From assembly GCA_037388705.1 (NCBI GenBank), contig JARRJY010000004.1:1-59399 (forward strand): a stretch of 59,399 nt of DNA. The letters are read 5' to 3'. Shown piece after piece: positions 26,765-35,570 of the stretch (the stretch's first letter is position 1; every line of letters starts with the position of its first letter). The notes below the pieces were generated by a model. That model searched no databases. It was not told the origin of the DNA and was given only the letters and a program-made list of their open reading frames with translations. The stretch is from JARRJY01 sp037388705 (GTDB lineage Bacteria; Pseudomonadota; Gammaproteobacteria; UBA6429; Thiohalophilaceae). The position numbers and the translations under genes are program-made.

Positions 26765-27850
26765 TTATTCATCACCGATGGCGGCGAGCAGGTCAGCCTG
26801 ATGTTCGGCGATTAAAGGTTCAATCACTTCGTCAAGCTGTCCCTGCATGACCTCATCCAGCTTGTACAGGGTCAGGTTGATGCGATGATCGGTTATTCGA
26901 CCTTGCGGATAATTATAGGTGCGAATTCGTTCCGAACGATCACCGCTGCCTACCAGCAGTTTACGGGTTTGTGCCTGCTCGGCCTGCGCCTTTTCTTCTT
27001 CAATTTGATTTAGCTTGGCATGCAACAGGCTCATAGCACGGGCACGGTTTTTATGTTGTGAACGTTCATCCTGGCATTCCACCACGATGCCGGAAGGCAG
27101 GTGAGTAATACGAATTGCTGAATCCGTTTTATTAACGTGCTGACCACCCGCACCCGAGGCACGGAAGGTATCCACTTTTAAATCCGCCGGGTTAATATCA
27201 ATGGCTTCTACTTCATCAGCTTCCGGCATGACAGCGACGGTACAGGCCGAGGTGTGAATACGTCCCTGTGACTCGGTTTCCGGTACACGTTGCACACGAT
27301 GTCCACCCGATTCAAACTTCAGGCGCGAGTATGCTCCCTGGCCGACGATACGGACAATAATTTCCTTGTAACCACCATGTTCGCCCTGGCTTTCACTTAA
27401 TACTTCTACTTGCCAGCGCTTCTGCTCAGCGTACCGGGCATACATACGATACAGATCACCGGCAAATATCGCCGCCTCGTCACCCCCGGTTCCTGCACGT
27501 ACCTCGAGAAAGATATTTTTCTCGTCGTTAGGGTCAGAAGGCAGCATCAGAACCTGTAATTCCTGCTCCAGCTGTTCCTTGCGCGTTTCCGCTTCCTTCA
27601 ATTCCTCTTCAGCCATTTCCCGCATGTCAGCATCGGAGTCTTTGAGCATCTGCTGTGCTTCTTCAATATCATCCAGGACGCTTTGATAATTTTTAAAACA
27701 GCCCACCACAGGATTAACCTGGGCATATTCCTGTGACAGGGAACGAAAACGATCCTGGTCGTTAATAACATCGGGATCGGCCAGCAGCGCATTGATTTCT
27801 TCAAGGCGATCAGACAACGTTTCCAGCTTGGTGCGGATAGAATCTTTCAT
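26765..27850 (-). CDS. prfA: Peptide chain release factor 1
   Basis: RF1 terminates translation at UAA and UAG. The 361 residues are standard. The tripeptide P190-E-T192 in R-V-P-E-T-E-S-Q-G-R corresponds to the RF1 anticodon-like PxT (RF2 has SPF), and G235-G-Q237 is the hydrolysis motif methylated by PrmC. It is read with hemA; the hemA stop is about ten bases upstream. Confidence 0.98.
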   Translation of the reverse strand: MKDSIRTKLETLSDRLEEINALLADPDVINDQDRFRSLSQEYAQVNPVVGCFKNYQSVLDDIEEAQQMLKDSDADMREMAEEELKEAETRKEQLEQELQVLMLPSDPNDEKNIFLEVRAGTGGDEAAIFAGDLYRMYARYAEQKRWQVEVLSESQGEHGGYKEIIVRIVGQGAYSRLKFESGGHRVQRVPETESQGRIHTSACTVAVMPEADEVEAIDINPADLKVDTFRASGAGGQHVNKTDSAIRITHLPSGIVVECQDERSQHKNRARAMSLLHAKLNQIEEEKAQAEQAQTRKLLVGSGDRSERIRTYNYPQGRITDHRINLTLYKLDEVMQGQLDEVIEPLIAEHQADLLAAIGDE

Positions 27851-27859
27851 AGGGGATGG

Positions 27860-29119
27860 TTAATCTTTATCTTTTAGACTGAATAATTCGCGTGCCGTAT
27901 CAAGAACATCTTCACGACCATCATAGGCAGCACGATTGATTTGCACACAGGGTTCATGCACCAGTTTATTCGTCAGGGTGCGTGCCAGTTCATTCATCAC
28001 CTGTTCGGGATCTTTTCCCGCAACCAGCTGACGTTGGGCCAAGATTAATACATCATCTTTGATATCTTCGGCCTGTTGGCGTACGGCACAAATGGTGTCC
28101 ACTGCGTCCAGTGAGCGAAGCCAGCCCATGAAGTGTTCGACTTGTTGCTCGATAATTTCTTCAGCCTGTTCGGCAGCTTGTTCCCGGGACTGGCGGCCTT
28201 CTTCAATGACTTCCTGAAGATCATCAACGGTGTAGAGGTAGACATCACCCAGGCTGCTGACTTCTGGTTCAATATCACGAGGAACTGCGATATCCACCAT
28301 GAACATGGGGCGATGTTTACGTGATTTTAATGCCCGTTCAACAGCACCTTTACCCAGGATCGGTAACTGGCTGGCGGTAGAAGAAATAATAATGTCTGCT
28401 TCAACCAGGCGTTCTGGAATATCGGAAAGTGCAATGGCCTCTCCGTCGAATTGTTCTGCCAGCGTCTGGGCACGTTCAATCGTGCGGTTGGCAACAACAA
28501 TTTTTTTCACCTGCTGCTCATGCAGGTGTCGTGCTACCAGTTCAATGGTATCGCCGGCACCAATTAACAGGGCAGTGTGCTCGCCTAGGTCGCTGAAAAT
28601 CTGTTTGGCCAGGTTGACTGCGGCAAAGGCGACCGATACCGGGCTGGCACCGATGGCAGTGTCGGTACGGACCTGCTTGGCAACTGAAAACGTGTGCTGG
28701 AACAGACGGTTAAGCTGTCGCCCGATGGTGCCTGCCTCACTGGCGGCGGCATAGGCATCCTTGATCTGGCCAAGAATCTGGGGTTCACCCAACACCAGCG
28801 AGTCCAGGCCGCTGGCTACCCGTAAAATGTGTTGTACCGCAGCGTTGTCGGTATGGGTATAAATATAAGGTGCAACATCTTTACTGGAGAGATGATGATA
28901 ATGACTGAACCACTCGGTAATTATGTTAGCGTCACCGGAGTCTACCCCACAGTATAGCTCTGTGCGGTTACACGTGGAGACGATGGCAGCCTCATGAATA
29001 TTTGCCGTATGGGTCAGCTGCTGCAGGGCGTCGGACAGCTTTTCAGGCGCGAACGCGACCTTTTCGCGTATTTCCACCGGTGCAGTTTTGTGATTAATCC
29101 CAAAAGCAAGTAACGTCAC
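27860..29119 (-). CDS. hemA: Glutamyl-tRNA reductase
   Basis: The enzyme reduces Glu-tRNA to glutamate-1-semialdehyde, the first step of C5 tetrapyrrole synthesis. GTG 29119 is preferred over the upstream start at 29140 because it yields the usual N-terminus T-L-L-A-F-G-I-N-H-K-T-A-P and places the catalytic cysteine (S-T-C-N-R-T-E) at residue 50, as in E. coli. The 419-residue product has the NADPH loop G-A-G-D-T-I-E-L-V-A-R-H and a C-terminal dimerisation helix region. It is transcribed divergently from the TPR lipoprotein gene. Confidence 0.96.
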   Translation of the reverse strand: MTLLAFGINHKTAPVEIREKVAFAPEKLSDALQQLTHTANIHEAAIVSTCNRTELYCGVDSGDANIITEWFSHYHHLSSKDVAPYIYTHTDNAAVQHILRVASGLDSLVLGEPQILGQIKDAYAAASEAGTIGRQLNRLFQHTFSVAKQVRTDTAIGASPVSVAFAAVNLAKQIFSDLGEHTALLIGAGDTIELVARHLHEQQVKKIVVANRTIERAQTLAEQFDGEAIALSDIPERLVEADIIISSTASQLPILGKGAVERALKSRKHRPMFMVDIAVPRDIEPEVSSLGDVYLYTVDDLQEVIEEGRQSREQAAEQAEEIIEQQVEHFMGWLRSLDAVDTICAVRQQAEDIKDDVLILAQRQLVAGKDPEQVMNELARTLTNKLVHEPCVQINRAAYDGREDVLDTARELFSLKDKD

Positions 29120-29199
29120 GCCAAACCCAAAAACAGTCAAATTATTACAAAAATGCCAAGCATACCCTTGAAATCCAGGGCTTTAAGAGCCAACTTCCT

Positions 29200-29253
29200 A
29201 TTATACAAGGTAAAACATCTAAAAGTCGGTTATATTTAGACGAGATGTATAAT
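29200..29253. promoter_or_regulatory. Divergent -10 elements for hemA and the TPR lipoprotein gene
   Basis: A perfect TATAAT at 29248-29253 (plus) faces the TPR gene, and a perfect TATAAT on the minus strand (29205-29200) faces hemA. Both sit in a TGTATAATAG context. The -35 regions are weak by eye. Confidence 0.6.
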
Positions 29254-29282
29254 AGTGGAGTGACCTTCTCCCGGAAATTGAA

Positions 29283-31082
29283 ATGAAACAGATTTTCTTT
29301 ACTACATGTATTGTCACGGCAGTCTTATTACAAGGCTGCGCAACTCCAACCGGCAGCACAAAATCAGCGACGGCGAAGGATAAACCGAGTGTATCCAGCT
29401 CGCAAGTGAAAAAGCCCACTCCCAGGAAGGACATTAAGCCAGAAAAACAGGTTTCTAAAAAAGCCCGTACCAGGGAACAGGTCGTTGAGTCCCAAAAGGA
29501 AGGACTTGATCCCGAGTTACTGTACCAGTTGATGTCAGCAGAAATTGCCGGTCAGCGTGGACAACTGGAAATGGCAGTGGAAAATTACCTGGCCGCGGCA
29601 GAACGCTCTCAGGATGTCATTATTGCAGAACGTGCCACTCGTATCGCCGTGTTTGCAAGAGATAATGATAGTGCCTTACGGGCTGCGCGTATCTGGGTGA
29701 AGAAACAACCGGATAACCTGGAAGCACACCAGGTGATGGCAGCACTGCTGGTCCGCACCGGGCAGGCAGAACAGGCGCAGCAGCATCTCGAAAAACTGGT
29801 AGAGTCACACCGCAATGGGCAAAGTGGCTTTATGTTAATCAGCTCATTGCTGAGCAAGGAAAAAGACAAGCAATCAGCGCTCAACGCCATGAAGCAGCTG
29901 GTATCTAAATATAAAAATGATGCCGAAGCACTTTACGCGCTAAGTCACCTGGCCTACCTGGTAAGAAATTATGAGGAAGCTGAAAAGAATATCCTCAAAG
30001 TGGTGCAGTTAAAACCTGACTGGACTGAAGCTAATATTCTTTATGCCAATATTTTAACTCGACTGGAAAAACACGAACAGGTTGTCACTCATCTCGAAAG
30101 TGTACTGGAAGAGAACAGTAATAATATTGCACTGCGCCTGTACCTGGCTCGAAAATATATTGATCTGAAAAGGTACGCCAAGGCACAGGCAAATTTCAAG
30201 ATCATCCTGGAAAGCAAGCCGGACCATGCTGATTCTTTATATGCTCTCGGCCTGTTAGGCATGCAGCTGCAAAAAATGGATGATGCAGAAAGCTATTTCC
30301 TGAGACTGCTGGAAATCAAACAGCATGAAAACGAAGCGCGTTACTATCTAGGGCAGATTGCTGAAAGCCACGATAACACCACGGAAGCTATACGCTGGTA
30401 TAACCTGGTGGAAGAAGGCAACCATTACCTGGAAGCACATGTCCGCATTGCCAAAATTATTGCCAAGCAGGGCGATGTGCTTGGCGCACGTGAGCATTTA
30501 CAGAACATTGCACCCGATAATACCGAAATGGAGTTGCGCATATACCTGGCCGAAGGGGAAATCCTGCGTGAGGCGAAGCTTTATGATGAAGCGATACAGC
30601 TATACTCCGATGCGCTTGAACAATTACCGGATAATATCGATTTACTTTATGCCCGGGGTTTAACAGCAGAAAAGCTGGACAACGTTCACCAGACCATTCT
30701 GGATTTAACACGTATTGTTGAAATTGATCCTTATAACATTCAGGCACTGAATGCACTGGGTTATACGTTGATTGATCGAACCGAACGACTGCAGGAAGGT
30801 TTTGATTATGTTCGCAGGGCCTATGAACGTAATCCAAATGATGCTGCCATTATGGATAGTATGGGCTGGGCCTATTATCGACTCGGTAATCATAAAGAAG
30901 CATTGAAATACCTTAGCGAAGCGTTTGAGAAACTCAAGGATGCAGAAATAGCCGCCCACCTTGGAGAAGTCCTGTGGGTAACAGGCAAACATGATGCCGC
31001 ACAAAAAATCTGGCAGGATGCTTTACGCCAGACACCTGAACATAAAACCTTACTTGATGTTATAGAACGTTTTTCTGAATGA
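29283..31082 (+). CDS. TPR-repeat lipoprotein
   Basis: The 599-residue protein has a signal peptide with lipobox L-L-Q-G-C (Cys19), a basic Ser/Thr/Lys-rich linker (20-70), and then tetratricopeptide repeats to the end (for example A-L-Y-A-L-S-H-L-A-Y, A-Q-A-N-F-K-I-I-L-E, M-D-S-M-G-W-A-Y-Y-R-L-G). It matches the TPR lipoprotein found immediately before lolB in Pseudomonas and relatives, probably an outer-membrane protein-interaction scaffold. Its stop overlaps the lolB start (ATGA), which implies coupled expression. Confidence 0.9.
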   Translation: MKQIFFTTCIVTAVLLQGCATPTGSTKSATAKDKPSVSSSQVKKPTPRKDIKPEKQVSKKARTREQVVESQKEGLDPELLYQLMSAEIAGQRGQLEMAVENYLAAAERSQDVIIAERATRIAVFARDNDSALRAARIWVKKQPDNLEAHQVMAALLVRTGQAEQAQQHLEKLVESHRNGQSGFMLISSLLSKEKDKQSALNAMKQLVSKYKNDAEALYALSHLAYLVRNYEEAEKNILKVVQLKPDWTEANILYANILTRLEKHEQVVTHLESVLEENSNNIALRLYLARKYIDLKRYAKAQANFKIILESKPDHADSLYALGLLGMQLQKMDDAESYFLRLLEIKQHENEARYYLGQIAESHDNTTEAIRWYNLVEEGNHYLEAHVRIAKIIAKQGDVLGAREHLQNIAPDNTEMELRIYLAEGEILREAKLYDEAIQLYSDALEQLPDNIDLLYARGLTAEKLDNVHQTILDLTRIVEIDPYNIQALNALGYTLIDRTERLQEGFDYVRRAYERNPNDAAIMDSMGWAYYRLGNHKEALKYLSEAFEKLKDAEIAAHLGEVLWVTGKHDAAQKIWQDALRQTPEHKTLLDVIERFSE

Positions 31083-31678
31083 GATTTATCCTATTATTGT
31101 GCGCCCTACTTGTTACAGGGTGTACTTCCACGCCAATACTTACACCTGTTAGTAATCCTGGTGCTGTCTGGAAAAAACATCAGCATAACATTGCTGCGTT
31201 ACAACAGTGGCGTCTGAAAGGACGTATATCAATTCAGAATGATCATGAGTCGTGGTTTCTGAAAGTTGACTGGCAACAACAACCTGAAAATTATGCCGTG
31301 TTGTTGTCAGGACCATTCAGCGGGATGGTCCGTTTGTCAGGCAACCAGGAAAGTGTTGAACTGAGTGATGGAGAACAGTCTTACCAGGCTCCTGATGCGG
31401 AATTATTACTACTGGAACATACCGGTATTCGTATGCCTGTTAATGAGTTGCGCTACTGGTTACTGGGTTTACCGCAGCCGCATAAAAAAGTGAAAGATTT
31501 AAAACTGGATGTTGCAGGGCGCATGTCTTCATTACGCCAGGATGAGTGGCAGGTTAATGTAAATCAGTATCAAAAATATAATGGCAAAACCCTGCCGGCC
31601 AGGCTGGTGATTAAAAATCATCATCTAAAAGTCCGCTTGATTGTTGATCAATGGCAACTCTCTTCCGTTACTGGATAG
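31079..31678 (+). CDS. lolB: Outer-membrane lipoprotein insertion protein LolB
   Basis: LolB receives lipoproteins from LolA and inserts them into the outer membrane. The 199 residues include a signal peptide and lipobox L-V-T-G-C (Cys15). W-R-L-K-G-R-I-S-I near residue 42 and L-R-Y-W-L-L-G-L-P near 123 are characteristic. It is coupled upstream to the TPR lipoprotein gene and followed by the Rieske-like gene and ispE. Confidence 0.95.
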   Translation: MRFILLLCALLVTGCTSTPILTPVSNPGAVWKKHQHNIAALQQWRLKGRISIQNDHESWFLKVDWQQQPENYAVLLSGPFSGMVRLSGNQESVELSDGEQSYQAPDAELLLLEHTGIRMPVNELRYWLLGLPQPHKKVKDLKLDVAGRMSSLRQDEWQVNVNQYQKYNGKTLPARLVIKNHHLKVRLIVDQWQLSSVTG

Positions 31679-31680
31679 GC

Positions 31681-32181
31681 ATGCCATCGTATCATCACAC
31701 TGAACATCGCCAGTTTCTGGCGCAACTGGTAAAAATTTTAATCCTGGTCGCGTTACTGGCATTTACCTGGGTGATTATTGCCAGTTTATCAACACCACAA
31801 CATGATACTGACGAAAATGTAACACCGGTTGTCGAAGTGGATGTATCTGCTCTGAAGCCCGGGACGTTAAAAAAAGTTCCCCTGCGCCACAGGGAAGTCT
31901 GGATCTATCGCCGCAGTACGCAGGACATCGAAAAGTTAAAAAAACAAAAGCAGCCAATGCGTTCCCTGAAGGACGAATACTTCGTATTTTTCCCATATGA
32001 ACCAAAACGCCAGTGCCTGGTAAACTGGGAGGAATCAAAACGAAGTTTTTATGATACCTGTAATGCCCGGTATTTTGATTTGGCTGGCAGGACTGAAGTC
32101 CCTGTCTCGCCCCCCGCTATGCTATCGATCCCGGATTACCGCTTTGCCTCGGAGCAACTGATACAAATTGATGCTCGATAG
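31681..32181 (+). CDS. Membrane-anchored Rieske-like protein lacking cluster ligands
   Basis: ATG 31681, three bases after lolB, is the likely start (166 residues). One transmembrane helix lies near residues 14-36. The periplasmic part follows the end of a cytochrome bc1 Rieske subunit: V-W-I-Y-R-R-S-T-Q-D-I-E, then C-L-V-N-W at the place of box I (C-T-H-L-G-C), and D-T-C-N-A-R-Y-F-D-L-A-G-R near 125-137 at the place of box II (C-P-C-H-G-S-x-Y-D-x-x-G-R), followed by P-P-A-M-L-S-I-P-D-Y-R-F. Both ligand histidines and the first box II cysteine are replaced, so a [2Fe-2S] cluster is unlikely. The homology is my inference from motif alignment. Confidence 0.65.
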   Translation: MPSYHHTEHRQFLAQLVKILILVALLAFTWVIIASLSTPQHDTDENVTPVVEVDVSALKPGTLKKVPLRHREVWIYRRSTQDIEKLKKQKQPMRSLKDEYFVFFPYEPKRQCLVNWEESKRSFYDTCNARYFDLAGRTEVPVSPPAMLSIPDYRFASEQLIQIDAR

Positions 32182-32217
32182 GTCAACTTCAGATAAAGTA
32201 CACAACTGGATGTGAAT

Positions 32218-33057
32218 ATGAAGTCTTGGCCCGCACCTGCAAAACTAAACCTGTTTTTACATATCACCGGACAGCGTGAGGATGGTTATCACCTGTTACA
32301 AACCGTGTTTCAGATACTGGATTACAGTGACCAGTTACAATTCTCTGTTCGGGATGATGGTGAGATCCACCGGCTAACTGATATTAAAGGTGTACCAGCT
32401 GAACAGGACCTGGTCGTTCGCGCGGCACGCTTATTACAGCAACAGACGGGTTGTGAAAAAGGGGTTGATCTTCATCTCGACAAGAAACTTCCTATGGGCG
32501 GTGGCCTGGGTGGTGGCAGCAGTGACGCGGCAACAACACTGGTGGCGCTTAATGAACTGTGGCAGACCGGCCTTGATACCAGGCAACTGGCCAGCCTGGG
32601 ATTACAGCTGGGGGCTGATGTTCCCGTGTTTATTGAGGGTAACTCTGCCTGGGCTGAAGGCGTGGGTGAACACCTTGAGCCGGTTGAGCTGCCAAAAAAG
32701 TGGTTTGTGGTACTTTGTCCGGCAATTAATGTCTCTACAGCGCAAGTTTTTACCAATTCGCAATTGCGGCGCGATTGCCCACCCATTACAATACGCGACT
32801 TCCTGCAGCAGCCGGATTCTTGCATCAATGTGTGTGAAACATTGGTAAGTCGACAGTATCCCGAGGTGGCGAAGGCGCTGAAATTGCTGGGCAAATATGG
32901 GCCAGCCAGGATGACAGGAACAGGAGCATGTTGCTTTGCAATTTTCGATGCTGAACAGACAGCCCGTCAGGTATGGTCAGAAATCGAAGAACACTGGCAG
33001 GCAACAGGAACAGGTTTTGTGGCCAGCGGGGTGAATCGCTCGCCATTGTATGAGTGA
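32218..33057 (+). CDS. ispE: 4-diphosphocytidyl-2-C-methyl-D-erythritol kinase
   Basis: This GHMP kinase acts in the MEP pathway of isoprenoid synthesis. ATG 32218 gives M-K-S-W-P-A-P-A-K-L-N-L-F-L-H-I, like other IspE starts; a GTG lies two codons earlier. The ATP-binding glycine-rich motif P-M-G-G-G-L-G-G-G-S-S-D-A-A is near residue 93, and the C-terminal G-T-G-A-C-C-F-A near 238. The gene order lolB-(Rieske-like)-ispE-tRNA-Gln-prs is close to that of other gammaproteobacteria. Confidence 0.97.
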   Translation: MKSWPAPAKLNLFLHITGQREDGYHLLQTVFQILDYSDQLQFSVRDDGEIHRLTDIKGVPAEQDLVVRAARLLQQQTGCEKGVDLHLDKKLPMGGGLGGGSSDAATTLVALNELWQTGLDTRQLASLGLQLGADVPVFIEGNSAWAEGVGEHLEPVELPKKWFVVLCPAINVSTAQVFTNSQLRRDCPPITIRDFLQQPDSCINVCETLVSRQYPEVAKALKLLGKYGPARMTGTGACCFAIFDAEQTARQVWSEIEEHWQATGTGFVASGVNRSPLYE

Positions 33058-33080
33058 AGGGTCACTCATCAGACAGAGTT

Positions 33081-33155
33081 TGGGGCGTCGCCAAGCGGTA
33101 AGGCACTGGGTTTTGATCTCAGCATGCGCAGGTTCGAATCCTGCCGCCCCAGCCA
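33081..33155 (+). tRNA. tRNA-Gln (anticodon TTG)
   Basis: This is a 75-base cloverleaf: acceptor arm TGGGGCG pairs with CGCCCCA (33145-33151), followed by discriminator G and encoded CCA. The D-arm contains GCCAAGCGGTAAGGC, the anticodon loop carries TTG, and the T-loop is GGTTCGAATCC. It lies between ispE and prs, its common place in gammaproteobacteria. Confidence 0.97.
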
Positions 33156-33190
33156 CTAATATTCTTAACTGAACGGCCAGCAGACGGGGA

Positions 33191-34150
33191 ATGACCGTGA
33201 CAGATAAAAACATGATGGTGTTCGCGGGAAATGCTAACCCGCAATTGGCGCAGGATATTGCCGCCAAGCTACACATGCCTTTGGGTAAGGCTGTCGTGGG
33301 TCAGTTCAGTGATGGCGAAACCATGGTGGAAGTGATGGAAAATGTCCGCGGCAAGGATATTTTCCTGGTACAACCTACCTGTGTACCAACCAATGATAAT
33401 TTGATGGAATTGATCGTCATGATCGATGCCATGCGACGCGCCTCCGCTGAACGCATTACCGCGGTGGTTCCCTATTTTGGGTACGCGCGCCAGGATCGTC
33501 GTCCACGCTCGGCACGTGTTCCCATTACGGCGAAAGTTGTTGCCAGCATGATTGGCAATGCCGGTGCGGATCGTGTGTTAACGGTGGATTTGCACGCCGA
33601 TCAAATACAGGGATTCTTTGATATCCCGGTGGACAATGTATATGCCTCGCCTATTTTGTTAGGTGATGTCTGGCGCCAGAAGTACCCGGACCTGATGGTG
33701 GTATCACCGGATGTGGGTGGCGTGGTTCGGGCACGGGCCCTGGCCAAGCGCCTGGATGATGCAGACCTGGCAATTATTGATAAACGTCGCCCCAAGGCCA
33801 ATGTGGCCAAGGTAATGAATATTATCGGTGATGTGGAAGGTCGTAGCTGCGTACTGATTGATGACCTGGTGGATACCGCCGGCACCCTGTGCAAGGCGGC
33901 AGATGCACTGAAAGATCATGGGGCGCAGAAAGTGGTCGCGTATTGTACGCACCCGGTACTTTCTGGCCCGGCAGTACAGAATATTATGGGTTCACAACTT
34001 GATGAGCTGGTGGTAACGGATACCATTCCGTTAACCAAGGCGGCGAAAGATTGTGGCAAAATTCGCCAGCTGAGTGTGGCGAGCATGCTGGCAGAAACCA
34101 TGCGTCGCATTAGCGAAGAAGAATCGGTAAGTAGCCTGTACGTAGACTAG
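33191..34150 (+). CDS. prs: Ribose-phosphate pyrophosphokinase
   Basis: The enzyme makes PRPP from ribose-5-phosphate and ATP. The protein has 319 residues. Family motifs are F-A-G-N-A-N-P-Q-L-A near the start, F-S-D-G-E, Y-F-G-Y-A-R-Q-D-R-R near residue 97, V-D-L-H-A-D-Q-I-Q-G-F-F and the PRPP loop V-L-I-D-D-L-V-D-T-A-G-T near 218. It follows tRNA-Gln by 35 bases and precedes rplY. Confidence 0.98.
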   Translation: MTVTDKNMMVFAGNANPQLAQDIAAKLHMPLGKAVVGQFSDGETMVEVMENVRGKDIFLVQPTCVPTNDNLMELIVMIDAMRRASAERITAVVPYFGYARQDRRPRSARVPITAKVVASMIGNAGADRVLTVDLHADQIQGFFDIPVDNVYASPILLGDVWRQKYPDLMVVSPDVGGVVRARALAKRLDDADLAIIDKRRPKANVAKVMNIIGDVEGRSCVLIDDLVDTAGTLCKAADALKDHGAQKVVAYCTHPVLSGPAVQNIMGSQLDELVVTDTIPLTKAAKDCGKIRQLSVASMLAETMRRISEEESVSSLYVD

Positions 34151-34213
34151 GTTACTTAAAGATAACCATCTTGTGATGGTGTAAATCACTCTTGGTCGCG
34201 GGAGTGATAAGCG

Positions 34214-34238
34214 GGTAACCCGGGTGGTTACCTTTTTT
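34214..34238 (+). terminator. Terminator between prs and rplY
   Basis: GGTAACC (34214-34220) pairs with GGTTACC (34226-34232) around a five-base loop and is followed by six T. It is only 26 bases before the rplY start, so it may act as an attenuator as well as the prs terminator. Confidence 0.8.
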
Positions 34239-34263
34239 ATTCATCTCTATTAGGAGAATTGTC

Positions 34264-34917
34264 ATGAGCGAGAGCTTTGAAGTAAATGCTGTAAGCCGTT
34301 CTGACCAGGGGAAAGGTGCGAGCCGCCGCCTGCGTCGTGAAGGCAAAGTACCTGGTGTAATCTATGGCGCCGGTAAAGATCCAATGTCCATTTCACTGGA
34401 ACATAATGAACTGGTCCATCAACTGGAAAACGAAGCGTTTTATTCCAGTATTCTTAATGTGAATGTTGATGGAACTGCGGAACAGGCAATCCTGAAAGAC
34501 ATGCAACGTCACCCAAGCAAACCGATAATCATGCATGTAGACTTCCAGCGCGTTGACGCTAACCAGAAACTGCGTGTACACGTTCCTGTTCACTTCGTAA
34601 ATGAAGACCAGGCACCTGGCGTCAAGGAAGGTGGTATCGTTACCCACAGCCTGACCGAAGTAGACATTATCTGTCTGCCTAAAGATCTGCCTGAGTATAT
34701 TGAAGTCGATCTGAGTGAACTGGAACTGGATGCCACGTTCCACTTGTCCGAGGTCAAGCTGCCAGCAGGTGTTGAACTGGTAGAACTGGGACATGGTGAA
34801 GGCCATGACCAGACTGTTGCTGCTATCCACATGCCGCGCGGTGCCAAGGAAGATGAAGGTGCCGAAGAAGCAGGTGAAGAAGGCGGTGAGGCACCAGCAG
34901 AGGAAGGCGGAGAATAA
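34264..34917 (+). CDS. rplY: 50S ribosomal protein L25 (CTC long form)
   Basis: L25 binds 5S rRNA. The 217-residue protein is the two-domain CTC form: residues 1-95 are the 5S-binding domain (S-R-R-L-R-R-E-G-K-V-P-G-V-I-Y-G), and 96-185 a C-terminal beta domain. An acidic Glu/Gly-rich tail ends the protein. A good AGGAGA site precedes ATG 34264. It is followed by pth, as usual. Confidence 0.97.
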   Translation: MSESFEVNAVSRSDQGKGASRRLRREGKVPGVIYGAGKDPMSISLEHNELVHQLENEAFYSSILNVNVDGTAEQAILKDMQRHPSKPIIMHVDFQRVDANQKLRVHVPVHFVNEDQAPGVKEGGIVTHSLTEVDIICLPKDLPEYIEVDLSELELDATFHLSEVKLPAGVELVELGHGEGHDQTVAAIHMPRGAKEDEGAEEAGEEGGEAPAEEGGE

Positions 34918-34955
34918 TCTCCCTCTTTCTTAAATCAAACTTCAGGTAACCAACG

Positions 34956-35553
34956 TTGTCTGCGGGCGTTCAGCTAATCGTTGGTCTGGGTAATCCAGGC
35001 AATGAATATGAACAAACGCGGCACAACGCCGGTTACTGGTTTGTCGATGCCGTTGCACGCCAGTATTACNNNNNNNNNNNNNNNNNNNNNNNNNNNNNNN
35101 NNNNNNNNNNNNNNNNNNNNNNNNNCCCGCATACCAATTAATGGGCAGGAGGTCTGGTTATTGAAGCCAGATACGTTCATGAACCGCAGTGGACAGGCCA
35201 TCCAGGCCCTGGCCAGCTTTTATAAAATCAAACTGGAAAATATCCTGGTCGCTCACGATGAGCTTGATCTGGATCCTGGTGTGATACGCCTGAAGAAAGA
35301 GGGCGGTCATGGCGGACATAACGGCCTGCGTGACACCATTGAAAAGATGGGCGGCAAGAATTTTTTGCGTTTACGTATCGGTATCGGTCATCCTGGTGAC
35401 AAGAACAAGGTTTCCGGGTATGTACTTAAGAAAGCCAGTAGCGATGATCAGATTGATATTGAACGTGCTCTTGAACAGGCCTTAAAGATTTTACCTCAGG
35501 TCATCGAGGGTGATCTGCAGAAAGCCATGAATGAACTGCATTCAAGTTGTTAA
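34956..35553 (+). CDS. pth: Peptidyl-tRNA hydrolase, interrupted by assembly gap
   Basis: The enzyme recycles peptidyl-tRNA. TTG 34956 is chosen: AGGTAA lies seven bases upstream and the product begins V-Q-L-I-V-G-L-G-N-P-G. The catalytic histidine in T-R-H-N-A-G is present. A run of 56 N (35070-35125) replaces the residues after W-F-V-D-A-V-A-R-Q-Y-Y. The downstream part (I-N-G-Q-E-V-W-L-L-K-P-D-T-F-M-N, A-H-D-E-L-D, G-G-H-G-G-H-N-G-L) is in another frame because the gap length is only an estimate. Compared with E. coli, about 14 codons should be missing. The gene is probably intact in the organism. Confidence 0.93.
35070..35125. other. Assembly gap (56 N)
   Basis: A run of 56 N lies within pth. 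The flanking frames do not agree across it, so its length is not exact. Confidence 0.95.
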
Positions 35554-35570
35554 CAAACGGATAGAAAAAA

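Noticed and set aside
34151..34263. Ribosomal-protein leader or riboswitch before rplY
   Set aside because: Only a simple terminator hairpin is visible; no larger conserved structure could be recognised by eye.
34981..35553. Second start for pth in the downstream frame
   Set aside because: The conserved N-terminus lies in the other frame; the mismatch is explained by the inexact 56-N gap.
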